A DNA stretch of 64,000 nt from Hordeum vulgare subsp. vulgare (Eukaryota > Streptophyta > Magnoliopsida > Poales > Poaceae). Under the pieces are notes generated by a model. The model made no database searches. It was not told the origin of the DNA and saw only the letters and a program-made list of their open reading frames with translations. The stretch covers positions 394,121,581 to 394,185,580 of the forward strand of contig NC_058518.1 in assembly GCF_904849725.1 (NCBI RefSeq), given 5' to 3'. The translations under genes were made by a program, and so were the position numbers. Of this stretch, positions 22,483 through 33,405 are shown piece by piece. Each line of letters opens with the position of its first letter. Positions within the stretch are counted from its first letter, which is position 1.

Positions 22483-23987
22483 TGATACGTCTCCAACGTA
22501 TCTATAATTTCTGATAGTTCCATGCTATTATCTTCTCAAACTTTGGATGTTTTGTATGCCTTTTATATCTTTTTTGGGACTAACTTATTAACTCAGTGCC
22601 AAGTGTCAGTTCCTGTTTTTCCGTGTTTTTGACCCTTTTCAAGGAGAATATTAAACGGAGTCCAAACGGAATAAAACCTCCGAAAAGATTTTTCCGGAAC
22701 AGAAGATACACAGTGGGCGTGAGAACCAAGGCAAAGGCCACTAGGGGAGGCCACAAGCCCCTAGGCGCGGCCAGGGGGGCCCGCGCCTAGCAGGCTTGTG
22801 GGCCCCCTGTGGCTCGTCTGCCCTACTTCTTACGCCTATAAATTCCCGAAATATCCAAAACCACGGGAGAGATCCACGAAAATACTTTTCCGCCGCCGCA
22901 AGCTTCTGTCTCCGCAAGATCCTATCTGGGGCACGTTCTGGTGCCCTACCGGAGGGGGATTTGGATACAGAGGGCTTCTTCATCAACACCATGACCTCTC
23001 CGATGATGCGTGAGTAGTTCACCATAGATCTTCGGGTCCATAGCTAGTAGCTAGATGACTTCTTCTCTCTCTTGGATCTTCAATATAAAGTTCTCCATGA
23101 TCTTCATGGAGATCTATCCTATGTAATCTTGTTTTGCGGTGTGTTTGTCGAGATCCGATGAATTGTGGATTTATGATCAGATTATCTATGAATCTTATTT
23201 GAGTTTATTCTGATATCTTATATGCATGATTTCATATCCTTGTAATTCTCTTCGAGTTGTGGGTATTGTTTGGCCAACTTGATCTATAATTCTTGCAATA
23301 GGACAAGTGTTTGGTTTTGGGTTCATACCGTGCAGTGACCTCTCCCAGTGACAGAAGAGGCAGCGAGGCACGCATCGTGTTGTTGCCATCAAGGGTAAAA
23401 AGATGGGGTTTCTATCTATTGCATGAATTTATCCCTCTACATCATGTGATCTTGCTTAAGGTGTTACTCTGTTCGTCATGAACTCAATACACTAGATGCA
23501 TGCTGGATAGCGGTTGATGTGTGGAGTAATAGTAGTAGATGCAGACAGTATCGGTCTACTTGTCTCGGACGTGATGCCTATATGTACGATCATTACCTTA
23601 GATATCATCATGAATTTGCGCGGTTCTATCAATTGCTCGACAGTAATTCGTTCCCCACCGTAATATTTGCTATTTTGAGAGAAGCCTCTAGTGAACACTA
23701 TGGCCCCCGGGTCTAATTCACATCATATTTTCCGCCTTACACTTTTACTTCGTTGCACTTTCTGCCTTCAGATCTCACCTTGCAATCAATTGTGAAGGGA
23801 TTGACAACCCCTTTGTAGCGTTGGGTGCAAGTTTGCTGTTTTTGCGCAGGTACTTTGGAAACTTGGCTTGATACTCCTACTGGATTGATACCTTGGTTCT
23901 CAAAATTGAGGGAAATACTTACTGCTACTATGCTGCATCACCCTTTACTCTTTAAGGAAAAAATCAACGCAAGCTCAAGAGGTAGCA
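22483..23987 (+). repeat. 5' LTR of element B
   Basis: Starts TGATACGTCTCCAACG and ends ..CTCAAGAGGTAGCA. It has a TATA-like box near 22837 and a GC-rich inverted repeat at 22748-22803. Confidence 0.93.
22748..22803 (+). promoter_or_regulatory. GC-rich inverted repeat upstream of the TATA box (B, 5' LTR)
   Basis: CCACAAGCCCCTAGGCGCGG pairs with CCGCGCCTAGCAGGCTTGTG. The TATAAATT box starts about 33 bp downstream. The counterpart in the 3' LTR is at 28017-28071. Confidence 0.8.
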
Positions 23988-23998
23988 AGAAGAATTTC

Positions 23999-24016
23999 TC
24001 GCGCCGTTGCCGGGGA
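23999..24016 (+). other. Primer-binding site of element B
   Basis: TCGCGCCGTTGCCGGGGA, one base away from the tRNA-Asp complement TGGCGCCGTTGCCGGGGA, 11 bases inside the LTR. Confidence 0.85.
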
Positions 24017-24254
24017 GGATCAAGTCAAGAATAGTCTCCCGTCAACGTGTCAATTTCTGGCACCGGGGATTATTCTAAGTGAAGCTTATCCAAGTAAGTG
24101 TCGCAAACTCATCTCTTGCATTTACTTTTTACCTCTCGTTTTCCTCTCCCCCACTTCTGAAAAACAAAAATTTACAAAAATATTTGCCTTTTTCGTTCGC
24201 CCTTTTCTTTCGCTTGCTTTCTGCCTGCTTGAGTGGGATAATCTACCTGTCCTG

Positions 24255-24871
24255 ATGGCTAGACCCACCACTTCGAACGATACTCCCGAGAGCGAAGTTC
24301 TCAATTTTAAAAAATTGAGGAAGAAAATTTAAAGGATGCTTGGTATAGGATTTGAAATGCTCAGAGTAGATCTACTCGTAAACAATCCACTACTATCCTG
24401 CTTCGTAGCTTTTATGTGGGTGTTTCCCCTTGGAATAGGTATGTTCTTGACACCATTGTAGGCGGAGATTTCTTGGGTAGCCATGCCGTTGATTCTTACG
24501 GTGCTTTGATAAATTTGGTAGGCTCACCCCCACTCATGGTTAATGGAACCACCTTAACTTTGGAACTTGTGATGCGTAGCCTGGATATCGTTGAAAACAA
24601 AGTTGCTAGGATTGAAATCATTGAGAATTTGGATAAAAAGATCCACAATCAAATCACTCAGTACGGATCCAAGGTTGGAATGACTTTGAAAAATCTAAAG
24701 GAGAGGGAACCCACAGTTAACGAAAAACTAGGTCATGATTCCGCTAGGATTGGCAAACTAGAGGATGTTATAACCAACTTAGGTTCCGCTTTTGCAGCTG
24801 TGCAGAACACTCCAATTTTTGCCCACAATAAAGCCACCAAGTCTGTTTTTGTTCCTAAAAATAGTGGTTAA
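24255..24871 (+). pseudogene. Gag-like ORF of element B, broken
   Basis: It starts with MARPTTSNDTPESEVLNF at ATG 24255. A frameshift near 24320 leads to LKDAWYRI, then an in-frame TGA near 24347, then SFYVGVSPWNRYVLDTIVGG and DSYGALINLVGSPPLMVN, ending TAA at 24871. The pattern DAWYR..FYVG(L/V)..W.R..LDT..GG.FLG is the capsid-type core of Athila-like Gypsy gag. The C-terminal third is coiled-coil-like (VENKVARIEIIENLDKKIHN). There is no zinc knuckle and no pol downstream. Confidence 0.8.
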
Positions 24872-24965
24872 CCATCTAGTAAGAGAGATGAAGACCTTAA
24901 GATGATGAGCGTTCACCCTACTTATGGTTTGAGTACCAAAGACGACGACACGTGATTCTATCGCC

Positions 24966-25018
24966 TTATGCCTAGCTAAGGGCGTTAAACAACAACGCTT
25001 GTTGGGAGGCAACCCAAT
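24966..25018 (+). other. GGGAGGCAACCC structured segment, element B
   Basis: GGGCGTTAAACAACAACGC (GCGTT/AACGC stem) followed by TTGTTGGGAGGCAACCCAAT (TTGGG/CCCAA hairpin, 6 nt loop), about 100 nt after the gag stop. Confidence 0.7.
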
Positions 25019-25674
25019 GAATTTATCTTTGCTTTTTTGCTTTCTGTTTTTTTGCGTCCACACCATCATAATTCTGTTATGATTGTGTCTTTTGTGTGTC
25101 TTTTTGTGTTTGAGCCAAGTAAAACCTTTATGACTAGTTTGGTGATGGTTGTTTGATCCTGCTGGAAAAAGACAGGAACTTTTTGCTCACTAAATTATTT
25201 TTATTTTTTATCCAGAAAGAGCTTTTGAGTTGATTCTTTTTTCTGCTGGTTGCTAAGACTTTTGTCCAAACTGTCGTAATTTTTCAGAATTTGTGAGATA
25301 ACATAAGTATACGAAGTATACAGATTGCTACAGATTGGTCTGTTTTTGACAGGTTCTGTTTTTGTTGTGTTGGTTTATTATTTTGATGAAACTATGGATA
25401 GTATCGGGGGGGTACTAGCCATGGGAAAGTGAGAATACACTAATCTAACACCAATATAAATAGAAATCAAGATTGCTATAATACCTCAAGAGGTGGTAGT
25501 TTGTTTTCTTGTGCTAATGATATCACGAGTTTCTGTTTAAGTTTTGTCTTGTGAAATTTTTAAGTTTTGGGTGATGTTCTCATGGACAAAGGAATAAAGA
25601 GTGGAAAGAGATCAAGCTTGGGGATGCCCAAGGAATCCCAAGCCAAATTCAAGGACATCAAAAAGCCTAAGCTT

Positions 25675-25699
25675 GGGGATGCCCCGGGAAGGCATCCCC
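25675..25699 (+). other. Conserved internal hairpin of element B
   Basis: GGGGATGCC, 7 nt loop CCGGGAA, GGCATCCCC: a perfect 9 bp stem. A first AAGCTTGGGGATGCCC copy lies at 25614-25629. Both copies resemble the polypurine tract next to the 3' LTR. Confidence 0.8.
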
Positions 25700-25869
25700 T
25701 CTTTCGTCTTCAATCCATCGGTAACATTACTTGGAGCTATATTTTTATTCACGACATGATATGTGTTTTGCTTGGAACGTCTTGTATCGTAGGAGTCTTT
25801 TCTTTTTGTTGTGCCACAATCATCCTTGTTGCAAACCTTTTGAGAGAGACATGCACTCATTGTGAATTT

Positions 25870-26055
25870 GCTAGAATACTCTTTGAGCTTCGCTTATATC
25901 TTTTGAGTTAGGCAATTTAGCTCACGTGTGCTTCACTTATATCTTTTGAGCTAGATAATTTTGCTCTTAGTGCTTCACTTAGATCTTTTAGAGCACGGCG
26001 GTGTTATATTTTGGAGAAATAAGAACTCTCGATCTTCACTTATATCTTTTTGAGA
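25870..26055 (+). repeat. Spaced array of a ~22 nt motif, element B
   Basis: Variants of GCTTCACTTATATCTTTTGA occur about four times (near 25888, 25930, 25973 and 26034), spaced roughly 40-60 bp. The same motif array occupies the corresponding place in A, D and G1. Confidence 0.65.
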
Positions 26056-27745
26056 GTGATCTCTCTGAGTAACTTGGTAGTTGGCTTGTGCTATGAAAGT
26101 AGTCCCAAAGGTGATAGGTACCCAAAGAGGATATAATAAAACTTCCATCTTCATGTGCATTGATTAGAAAGAGAAGTTTGATTCCTCTCAAATAGTTTTT
26201 AGACATGGATTTGGTAATATTAAGAGTTATGTTAGTAGGGTGTTGTGAATCTAGAAATACTTGTGTTGAAGTTAGTGATTCCCGTAACATGCACGTATGG
26301 TGAACCACTATGTTAGGAAGTCGGAGCATAATTGATCTATTGATTGTCCTCCTTTGTGTTGCGGTCGGGATCGCGTGATGGTTAACACCTACCAACCCTT
26401 CCCCTAGGAGTATGCGTTTAGCACTTTGTTTCGATTACTAATAAAAACTTTCGCAATAAGTATGTGAGTTCTTCATGACTAATGTGAGTCCATGGTATAG
26501 ATGCACTTTCACCTTCCACCATTGCTAGCCACTATAGTGCCGCGCAACTTTCGCCGGTGCACAAACCCACCATATGCCTTCCTCAAAATAGCCACCATAC
26601 CTGCCTACTATGGCATTTTCATAGCCATTCCGAGATATATTGCCATCCAACTCCCACTGTTCCGTCTCATGACTTGTGCCGTCACTTACATGTTGCCTTT
26701 GCATGATCGTAAGATAGCTAGCGAGATGTTTTCAATGTCATACGCCAAGCTAGATTGGTGCACATCCCAGTACATTGCCGGAGGCATTTCCTATAGAGTC
26801 ATCATCGTTCTAACATTGAGCTTTGAGTAAATTAAAGTGTGATGATCATCATTATTAGAGCATTGTCCCATGTGAGGAAATAAAAAAGAGAGGCCAAAGT
26901 TGCCCCAAAAAAGAGGGATATGGAAAGAGGACAAAGTGCCCAAACAAAAAAGAAAAAAAGAGAGAGAAGGGACAATGCTACTATCTTTTCCACACTTGTG
27001 CTTCATAATAGCACAATGTTCTTCATGATTGAGAGTCTCTTGTTTTTTCACCACCATATGCTAGTGGGAATCTTCATTATATAACTTGGATTGTATATTC
27101 CAATGATGGGCTTCCTCAAAATTGCCCTAGGTCTTCGTGAGCAAGCAAGTTGGATGCACACCCACTAGTTCTCCCTTTGAGCTTTCACACACCTATAGCT
27201 CTAAGTGCATCCATTGCATGGTAATCCCTACTCTTTCACATTGATATCTATTGATGGGCATCTCCATAGCCCTTTGATACGCCGAGTCGATGTGACCATC
27301 TCCTCCTTTTTGTCACACAACCGCCACCATACTCTATTCCACCTATAGTGCTATATCCATGGCTCACGCCGTATTGCGTGAGAGTTGAAAAAGGTTTGAG
27401 AAAGTAAGAGTGCAAAAACAATTACTTGGCCAATACCGGGGTTGTGCATGATTTAAATTAGTTGTGTGTGGATGATGGAGCATAGCCAGACTATATGATT
27501 TTGTAGGGATAATTTTCTTTGGCCTTGTTATTTTGAAAGTTCATGATTACTTTGCTAGTATGCTTGAAGTATTATTGTTTTCATGTCAATAGCACACTAT
27601 TGTTTTGAATCTTATGGATCTGAACATTCATGTCACATGAAATAAGTTACAAAGGACACATATGCTAGGTAGCATTCCACATCAAAAATTCATTCTTTAT
27701 CACTTCCCTACTCCAGGACGAGTAGGAGTTAAGTTTGGGGATGCT

Positions 27746-29254
27746 TGATACATCTCCAACGTATCTATAATTTTTGATAGTTCCATGCTATTATCTTGTC
27801 AAACTTTGGATGTTTTGTATGCCTTTTATATCTTTTTTGGGACTAACTTATTAACTCAGTGCCAAGTGCCAGTTTCTGTTTTTTCCGTGTTTTTGACCCT
27901 TTTCATAGGAGAATATTAAACGGAGTCCAAACGGAATAAAACCTCCAAAAAGATTTTTTTTCCGGAACACAAGATACGTAGGGGGCATGAGAACCAAGGC
28001 AGAGGCCACCAGGGGAGGCCACAAGCCCCCTAGGCGTGGCTAGGGGGCCCGCGCCTAGCAGGCTTGTGGGCGCCTTGTGGCTCGTCTGCCCTACTTCTTC
28101 CGCTATAAATTCCCGAAAAATTCAAAACCACGGGAGAGATCCACTAAAATACTTTTCCGCCACCGCAAGCTTCTGTCTCCGCAAGATCCCATCTGGGGCA
28201 TGTTCTGGTGCCCTGCTGGAGGGGAGATTCGGATACAGAGGGCTTCTTCATCAACAGCATGAACTCCCCGATGATGCATGAGTAGTTCACCATAGACCTT
28301 CGGGTCCATAGCTAGTAGCTAGATGGCTTCTTCTCTCTCTTGGATCTTCAATACAAAGTTCTCCATGATCTTCATGGAGATCTATCCGATGTAATCTTCT
28401 TTTGCGGTGTGTTTGTCGAGATCCGATGAATTGTGGATTTATGATCAGATTATCTATGAATCTTATGTGAGTTTATTATGATCTCTTATATGCATGATTT
28501 CATATCCTTGTAATTCTCTTCGAGTTGTGGGTTTTGTTGGCCAACTTGATCTATGATTATTGCAATGGGAGTAGTGCTTGGTTTTGGGTTCATACCGTGC
28601 GGTGACCTCTCCGAGTGACAGAAAGGGCAGCGAGGCACACATCATGTTGTTGCCATCAAGGGTAAAAAGATGGGGTTTATATCTATTGCATGAATTTATC
28701 CCTCTACATCATGTCATCTTGATTAAGGTGTTACTCTATTCGTCATGAACTCAATACACTAGATGCATGCTGGATAGCGGTTGATGTGTGGAGTAATAGT
28801 AGTAGATGCAGACAGTATCGGTCTACTTGTCTCGGACGTGATGCCTATATGTACGATCATTACCTTAGATATCGTCATGACTTTGCGTGGTTCTATCAAT
28901 TGCTCGACAGTAATTCGTTCACCCATCGTAATATTTGCTATTTTGAGAGAAGCCTCTAGTGAACACTATGGCCCCCGGGTCTACTTCACATCATATTTTC
29001 CGCCTTACACTTTTACTTCGTTGCACTTTCTGCCTTTAGATCTCACCTTGCAATCAATCGTGAAGGGATTGACAACCCCTTTGTAGCGTTGGGTGCAAGT
29101 TTGCTGTTTTGCGCAGGTACTTTGGAAACTTGGCTTGATACTCCTACTGGATTGATACCTTGGTTCTCAAAACTAAGGGAAATACTTACTGCTACTGTGC
29201 TGCATCACCTTTTCCTCTTCAAGGGAAAAACCAACGCAAGCTCAAGAGGTAGTA
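27746..29254 (+). repeat. 3' LTR of element B
   Basis: Starts TGATACATCTCCAACG; its last bases are GGTAGTA where the 5' LTR has GGTAGCA. It is followed by the target duplication GTGTG. Confidence 0.93.
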
Positions 29255-29259
29255 GTGTG

Positions 29260-30200
29260 TTTGTTGGGATCCGATGAACTTTGAGTTTATGATCAGATCG
29301 ATTTTTTATCCATGAAAGTTATTTGAGTCTTCTTTTCTCTATTATATGCGTGATTAATTATAGCCTCATATTTCTTCTCCAATATTTGGTTTTTTGGCCA
29401 ACTTGATCTATTTATCTTGCAATGAGAAGAGGTGCTTTGTGATGGGTTCGATCTTACGGTGCTTGCTCCCAGTGACAGAAAGGGAAACGACACGTATGTA
29501 TCGTTGCTATTAAGGATAACAAGATGGAGTATATTTCTACATAAATAGATCTTGTGTACATCATGTCATCGTTCTTATTGCATTACCCCATTTTTCCATG
29601 AACTTAATACGTTAGATGCATGCTGGATAGCGGTCGATGTGTGGAGTAATAGTAGTGGATGTAGGCAGGAGTCGGTCTACTAATCTTGGACGTGATTCCT
29701 ATATAATGATCATTTCCTGGATATCGTCATGATTATTTGAAGTTCTATAAATTGCCCAACAATAATTGTTTTCCCACCGTTTGCTATTTTTCTCGAGAGA
29801 AGCCACTAGTGAAACCTACGGCCCCCGGGTCTCTTTTCATCATATTTGCCTTTGCGATCTATTTTCCTTTGCTTTTATTTTCAGATCTATTAAACCAAAA
29901 ATACAAAAATACCTTGCTGCAATTATTTGTTCTGCGATCTATTTATCCTATCTACCACTTTTACCTCATGTTATTTGCCTATCATGAGGCGCCGTACCCG
30001 AAAGGGATTGACAACCACTTTAACACGTCGTGTTGCAAGTATTTGTTATTTGTGTGCAGGTGATGTTTACGTGGTGTGAGGAGGTTCTCCTACTGGTTCG
30101 ATAACCTTGATCTCATCACTGAGGGAAATACCTACCATCGCTATACTGCATCATCCCTTCCTCTTTGGGGAAATACCGACGTAGTTCTAGCAGACATCCA
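29260..30200 (+). repeat. 5' LTR of element A, second part
   Basis: Continues the LTR broken at 22482 and ends ..TCTAGCAGACATCCA, just before ACGGAATTTC and the PBS. Confidence 0.92.
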
Positions 30201-30210
30201 ACGGAATTTC

Positions 30211-30228
30211 TAGCGCCGTTGCCGGGGA
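30211..30228 (+). other. Primer-binding site of element A
   Basis: TAGCGCCGTTGCCGGGGA, a tRNA-Asp-type PBS with one substitution, 10 bases after the LTR. Confidence 0.85.
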
Positions 30229-30400
30229 GGATCTTCAACATCAACCAGTTTCCTCTCATCTCCTAGCAATTTACATAATTTTCCTTTTGCCTCTCTTTTT
30301 CCTCTCCCCCTTCTTCACAAAAAAATTCCTTTTTATTCACACTCTTTTTCATTCGTCGTTTTCTCGTCAGATCTATTCGTGTTCTTGTTTTCTTGTCACA

Positions 30401-30964
30401 ATGGCTAGTTTGAACGCTCCTCCTTTGGTACCAAATTTTGAAGATCTATACTTCAAACAAAGACAAGGAGAAATTTTGAAAGATGCTTGGTATAGGCTTA
30501 TGGAGTCTTACCGTGTTTGCAATCTAAAGGGATATGCAAAAATTTTGCTTTGAATTTTTTACGTAGGATTGGCTTTGCATGATAGACAACTCTTGGATTT
30601 TTCCACGAAATGGAATTTTATTGAGTTTGATGTTAATGTTGCCTATGAAATTTTAGAAGGGATTTTGGGAGTTCCACCACAAAAGAAAGGGTTCTCTTTC
30701 ACTTGAGAGAGAGTCCAAATTTTGGACAAACTTGGTGATTTGCATAAACATATGGTTGAATTGCAAAAATATAGTGAACCTCTCAAACATCTCAATGGTA
30801 GTATCAATCGTATGAACACTTTGATTAACCTTTGCAATAAATGGTTTGATATTTTAGATCTCAAGATGGTTTCTTTTCCAGAAAATTTAGGGAAGCGCAA
30901 AGAGCCTCCCAGATTTGAGAAGACCCTTACTAAAGTGGCAAAGATTATCGATGACAACACTTAG
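30401..30964 (+). pseudogene. Gag-like ORF of element A with two in-frame stops
   Basis: ATG at 30401 gives MASLNAPPLVPNFEDLYFKQ, then ILKDAWYRLMESYR. An in-frame TGA at 30551-30553 precedes IFYVGLALHDRQLLDFSTKW and a second TGA at 30704-30706 follows QKKGFSFT. The frame then runs to TAG at 30964. LKDAWYR and FYVGL mark it as a gag of the same group as element B, about 187 codons. It lacks a zinc knuckle. Confidence 0.8.
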
Positions 30965-30969
30965 ATCCT

Positions 30970-31030
30970 ACGTGTTATGCTAAGCTAGGGGCATAAAATG
31001 ATAGCGCTTTTTGGGAGGCAACCCAACTTG
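30970..31030 (+). other. GGGAGGCAACCC structured segment, element A
   Basis: GCTAGGGGCATAAAATGATA, then GCGCTTTTTGGGAGGCAACC, immediately after the gag stop. The TTGGG/CCCAA hairpin is retained; the preceding stem is weaker than in B. Confidence 0.6.
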
Positions 31031-31685
31031 TATCTATTTGCTTTTTTGTCTTCTTGCTGTTTTCAATAAGATACACAATTATACCTCTGGTTATATGTGT
31101 TTTGTGGTTTAAATTAGTGTTTGTGCCAAGCAAGGCCTTTGGGATGATTTGGGTGAAAGTTGATTTGATCTTGATGAAAAACAGAAACTTTTGTGCTCAC
31201 GAAAATATTTTTAGTTTTTAACAGAAGAGTGATTTTGTGTTGATTATTTTTTCATAAGATTAATAAACAAATTATTCACGTCTTCCTAATGTTTCAGAAA
31301 TTTTGGAGTTACAGAAGTATTTGAAGTAGTCATATTGCTACAGACTGTTCTATTTGTGACAGATTCTGTTTTATTTGCGTTGTGTGCTTGTTTTGATGAT
31401 TCTATGGTTTTCTTTGATGAGTTTTTGCCATACAAAATTTGGAATACATTAGATATAATGGAAAAATGAAATATTAATAGGTTTGCAACAGTACATATAG
31501 TAGTGGTTTGCTTTCTTATACTAACGGATCTCACGAAGGTTTTGTTGAGTTTTGTGTGATTGAAGTTTTTCAAGTTTTGGGTGATCTTACGATGGATGAA
31601 GGAATAAGGATTAGCAAAAGGCTAAGCTTGGGGATGCCCTAGGCACACCAAGGTAATATTCAAGAAGTAGCAAGCAACTAAGCTT

Positions 31686-31710
31686 GGGGATGCCCCCGAG
31701 TGGCATCCCC
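31686..31710 (+). other. Conserved internal hairpin of element A
   Basis: GGGGATGCC, 7 nt loop CCCGAGT, GGCATCCCC. The stem is identical to that of element B while the loop differs. A first AAGCTTGGGGATGCCC copy lies about 55 bp upstream. Confidence 0.8.
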
Positions 31711-33405
31711 TCTTTCTTCTAACAAACATCGGTATTTTACTTCAAACTATATTTTATTTCGTCACATATTATGAGTTTTGCTTGCGTCTTGTATGATATG
31801 AGTCTTTGCTTGTTTTGCTTTGTGTTTTAAGTCTTGAATCCTTGCTGGACACACCTTTTTGAGAGAGCCAAAATTTATGCTATGGATTTTCTCTAGTACT
31901 TCACTTATATCCTTTTGAGCACGGTGTGCTTTGTTATTTTTGAAGAAATGCTCTCATGCTTCACTTAGATTTATTTTTTGGAGTTAGTAATTTTTTTAAG
32001 AAATTAGCTCTTGCTTCACTTAGATTATTTTGAGAGAAAGAAAAATTATGCTCATGTTCTTCACTTAAATTTGCCTAAGCTTATCAAAAGCAACATATGA
32101 AAATAGTTCCAAAGTGATCGATATCCAAGGAGGATATAATAAAAACTTCCATGAAGATCATTAGAAAAAATAAACTTGATTCTTAGCAATGGTTTTGAGA
32201 TATGACGATATGGTATGTGAGACATGTTGATGAGTAATTGTGCTTTAGTAAGAATATTGATGTTAAGGTTTGTGATTCCCTATGCAAGCACGAAAGTCAA
32301 TAGTTATGCAATGAAATTTATATCCTACTTGTGGTGCATTATTTGGTGTTACTTATGCTTAATGCTTGGGTATGAGATTTTTTAGTTTCTTGGTTGGTCG
32401 CTTCTCAATCATTTTGCTAGCCTTCATTTTGCACTAAGTATGATCACTACTTGTGCATCCAAAACCCTTTAAACCAGTTTTGCCATATGAGTCCACTATA
32501 CCTACCTATATGCGGTATTTCCATGCCGTTCTAAGAAAATTTGCATATGTCATCCCTAATTTTCAAAATAAATTTCTCTTTTTTCTGCTCTACCGCTCGC
32601 AAGGCGGTGAGGGTGGCCAATATTTTCCATGCTAGATGTGTTATTTCACGATGAGTGTTTATTCACTTGTCATTGCACGAGAGTACGACAAAGGTATTAG
32701 GGATGCCCAGTCCCGAAATGAAATAAAATGAATTTACTTTTTGTTGTCAAATAATAAATTCCTTGGAAAGTGTTGGTATGGAGGGCACCCGTGGATACAG
32801 ACAAGCCATGGAAAGTGAAAGTAATGGTGGAAAAAGGAATAAACTTTTTCCTGTTTGAGAACCGCCTATGATGTATCTAGCATGGAAAGTGTTGGGAGCT
32901 CTAAGTCATTTTCGTTGGTGGGAAAAGTATGCCTCCCAAAATGTTTTTATCTCTCAATTTTCGCTTTAAGCTCTGGCACCTCTTCAAATCCTTACTTCCC
33001 TCTACGAAGGGCCTTTCTTTTACTTATGCAATTTTTATTTTGAATTTGAGTCTCCATCTTGTCTCATAAATCACCAACTAGGGGGCACTATGATCGTATT
33101 TCAGCATTGGGTGTAGCTAATATTCGAGTGTGTTTCATGAATGGATCAATGATTGATCATAATGGGCTAGGGATAACTTGCTTTAGTGTTGATATTTTGA
33201 AAGACATGGTTGCTTGTTGGTATGCTTGAGTATTAAAGTCTTCATGTTAAAACTAGACTATTGCTTTGAACCATATAAAAGTCCAAATGTCCATGCTATA
33301 AAGAAAATAAATGTGATGAACATGTTAGGCAGCATTCCACATCAAAAATTCTGGTTTTTATCATTTACCTACTCGAGGACGAGCAGGAATTAAGCTTGGG
33401 GATGT

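Larger units (their letters stand above)
22483..29254 (+). mobile_element. Gypsy LTR retrotransposon 'B', nested in the 5' LTR of A
   Basis: LTRs are 22483-23987 (1505 bp) and 27746-29254 (1509 bp), with a perfect duplication GTGTG at 22478-22482 and 29255-29259. The PBS at 23999-24016 is tRNA-Asp type, and a polypurine tract AAGTTTGGGGATGC lies before 27746. The interior has a degenerate gag and a long non-coding part but no pol. Its LTRs resemble those of G1. It inserted after A had inserted. Confidence 0.95.
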
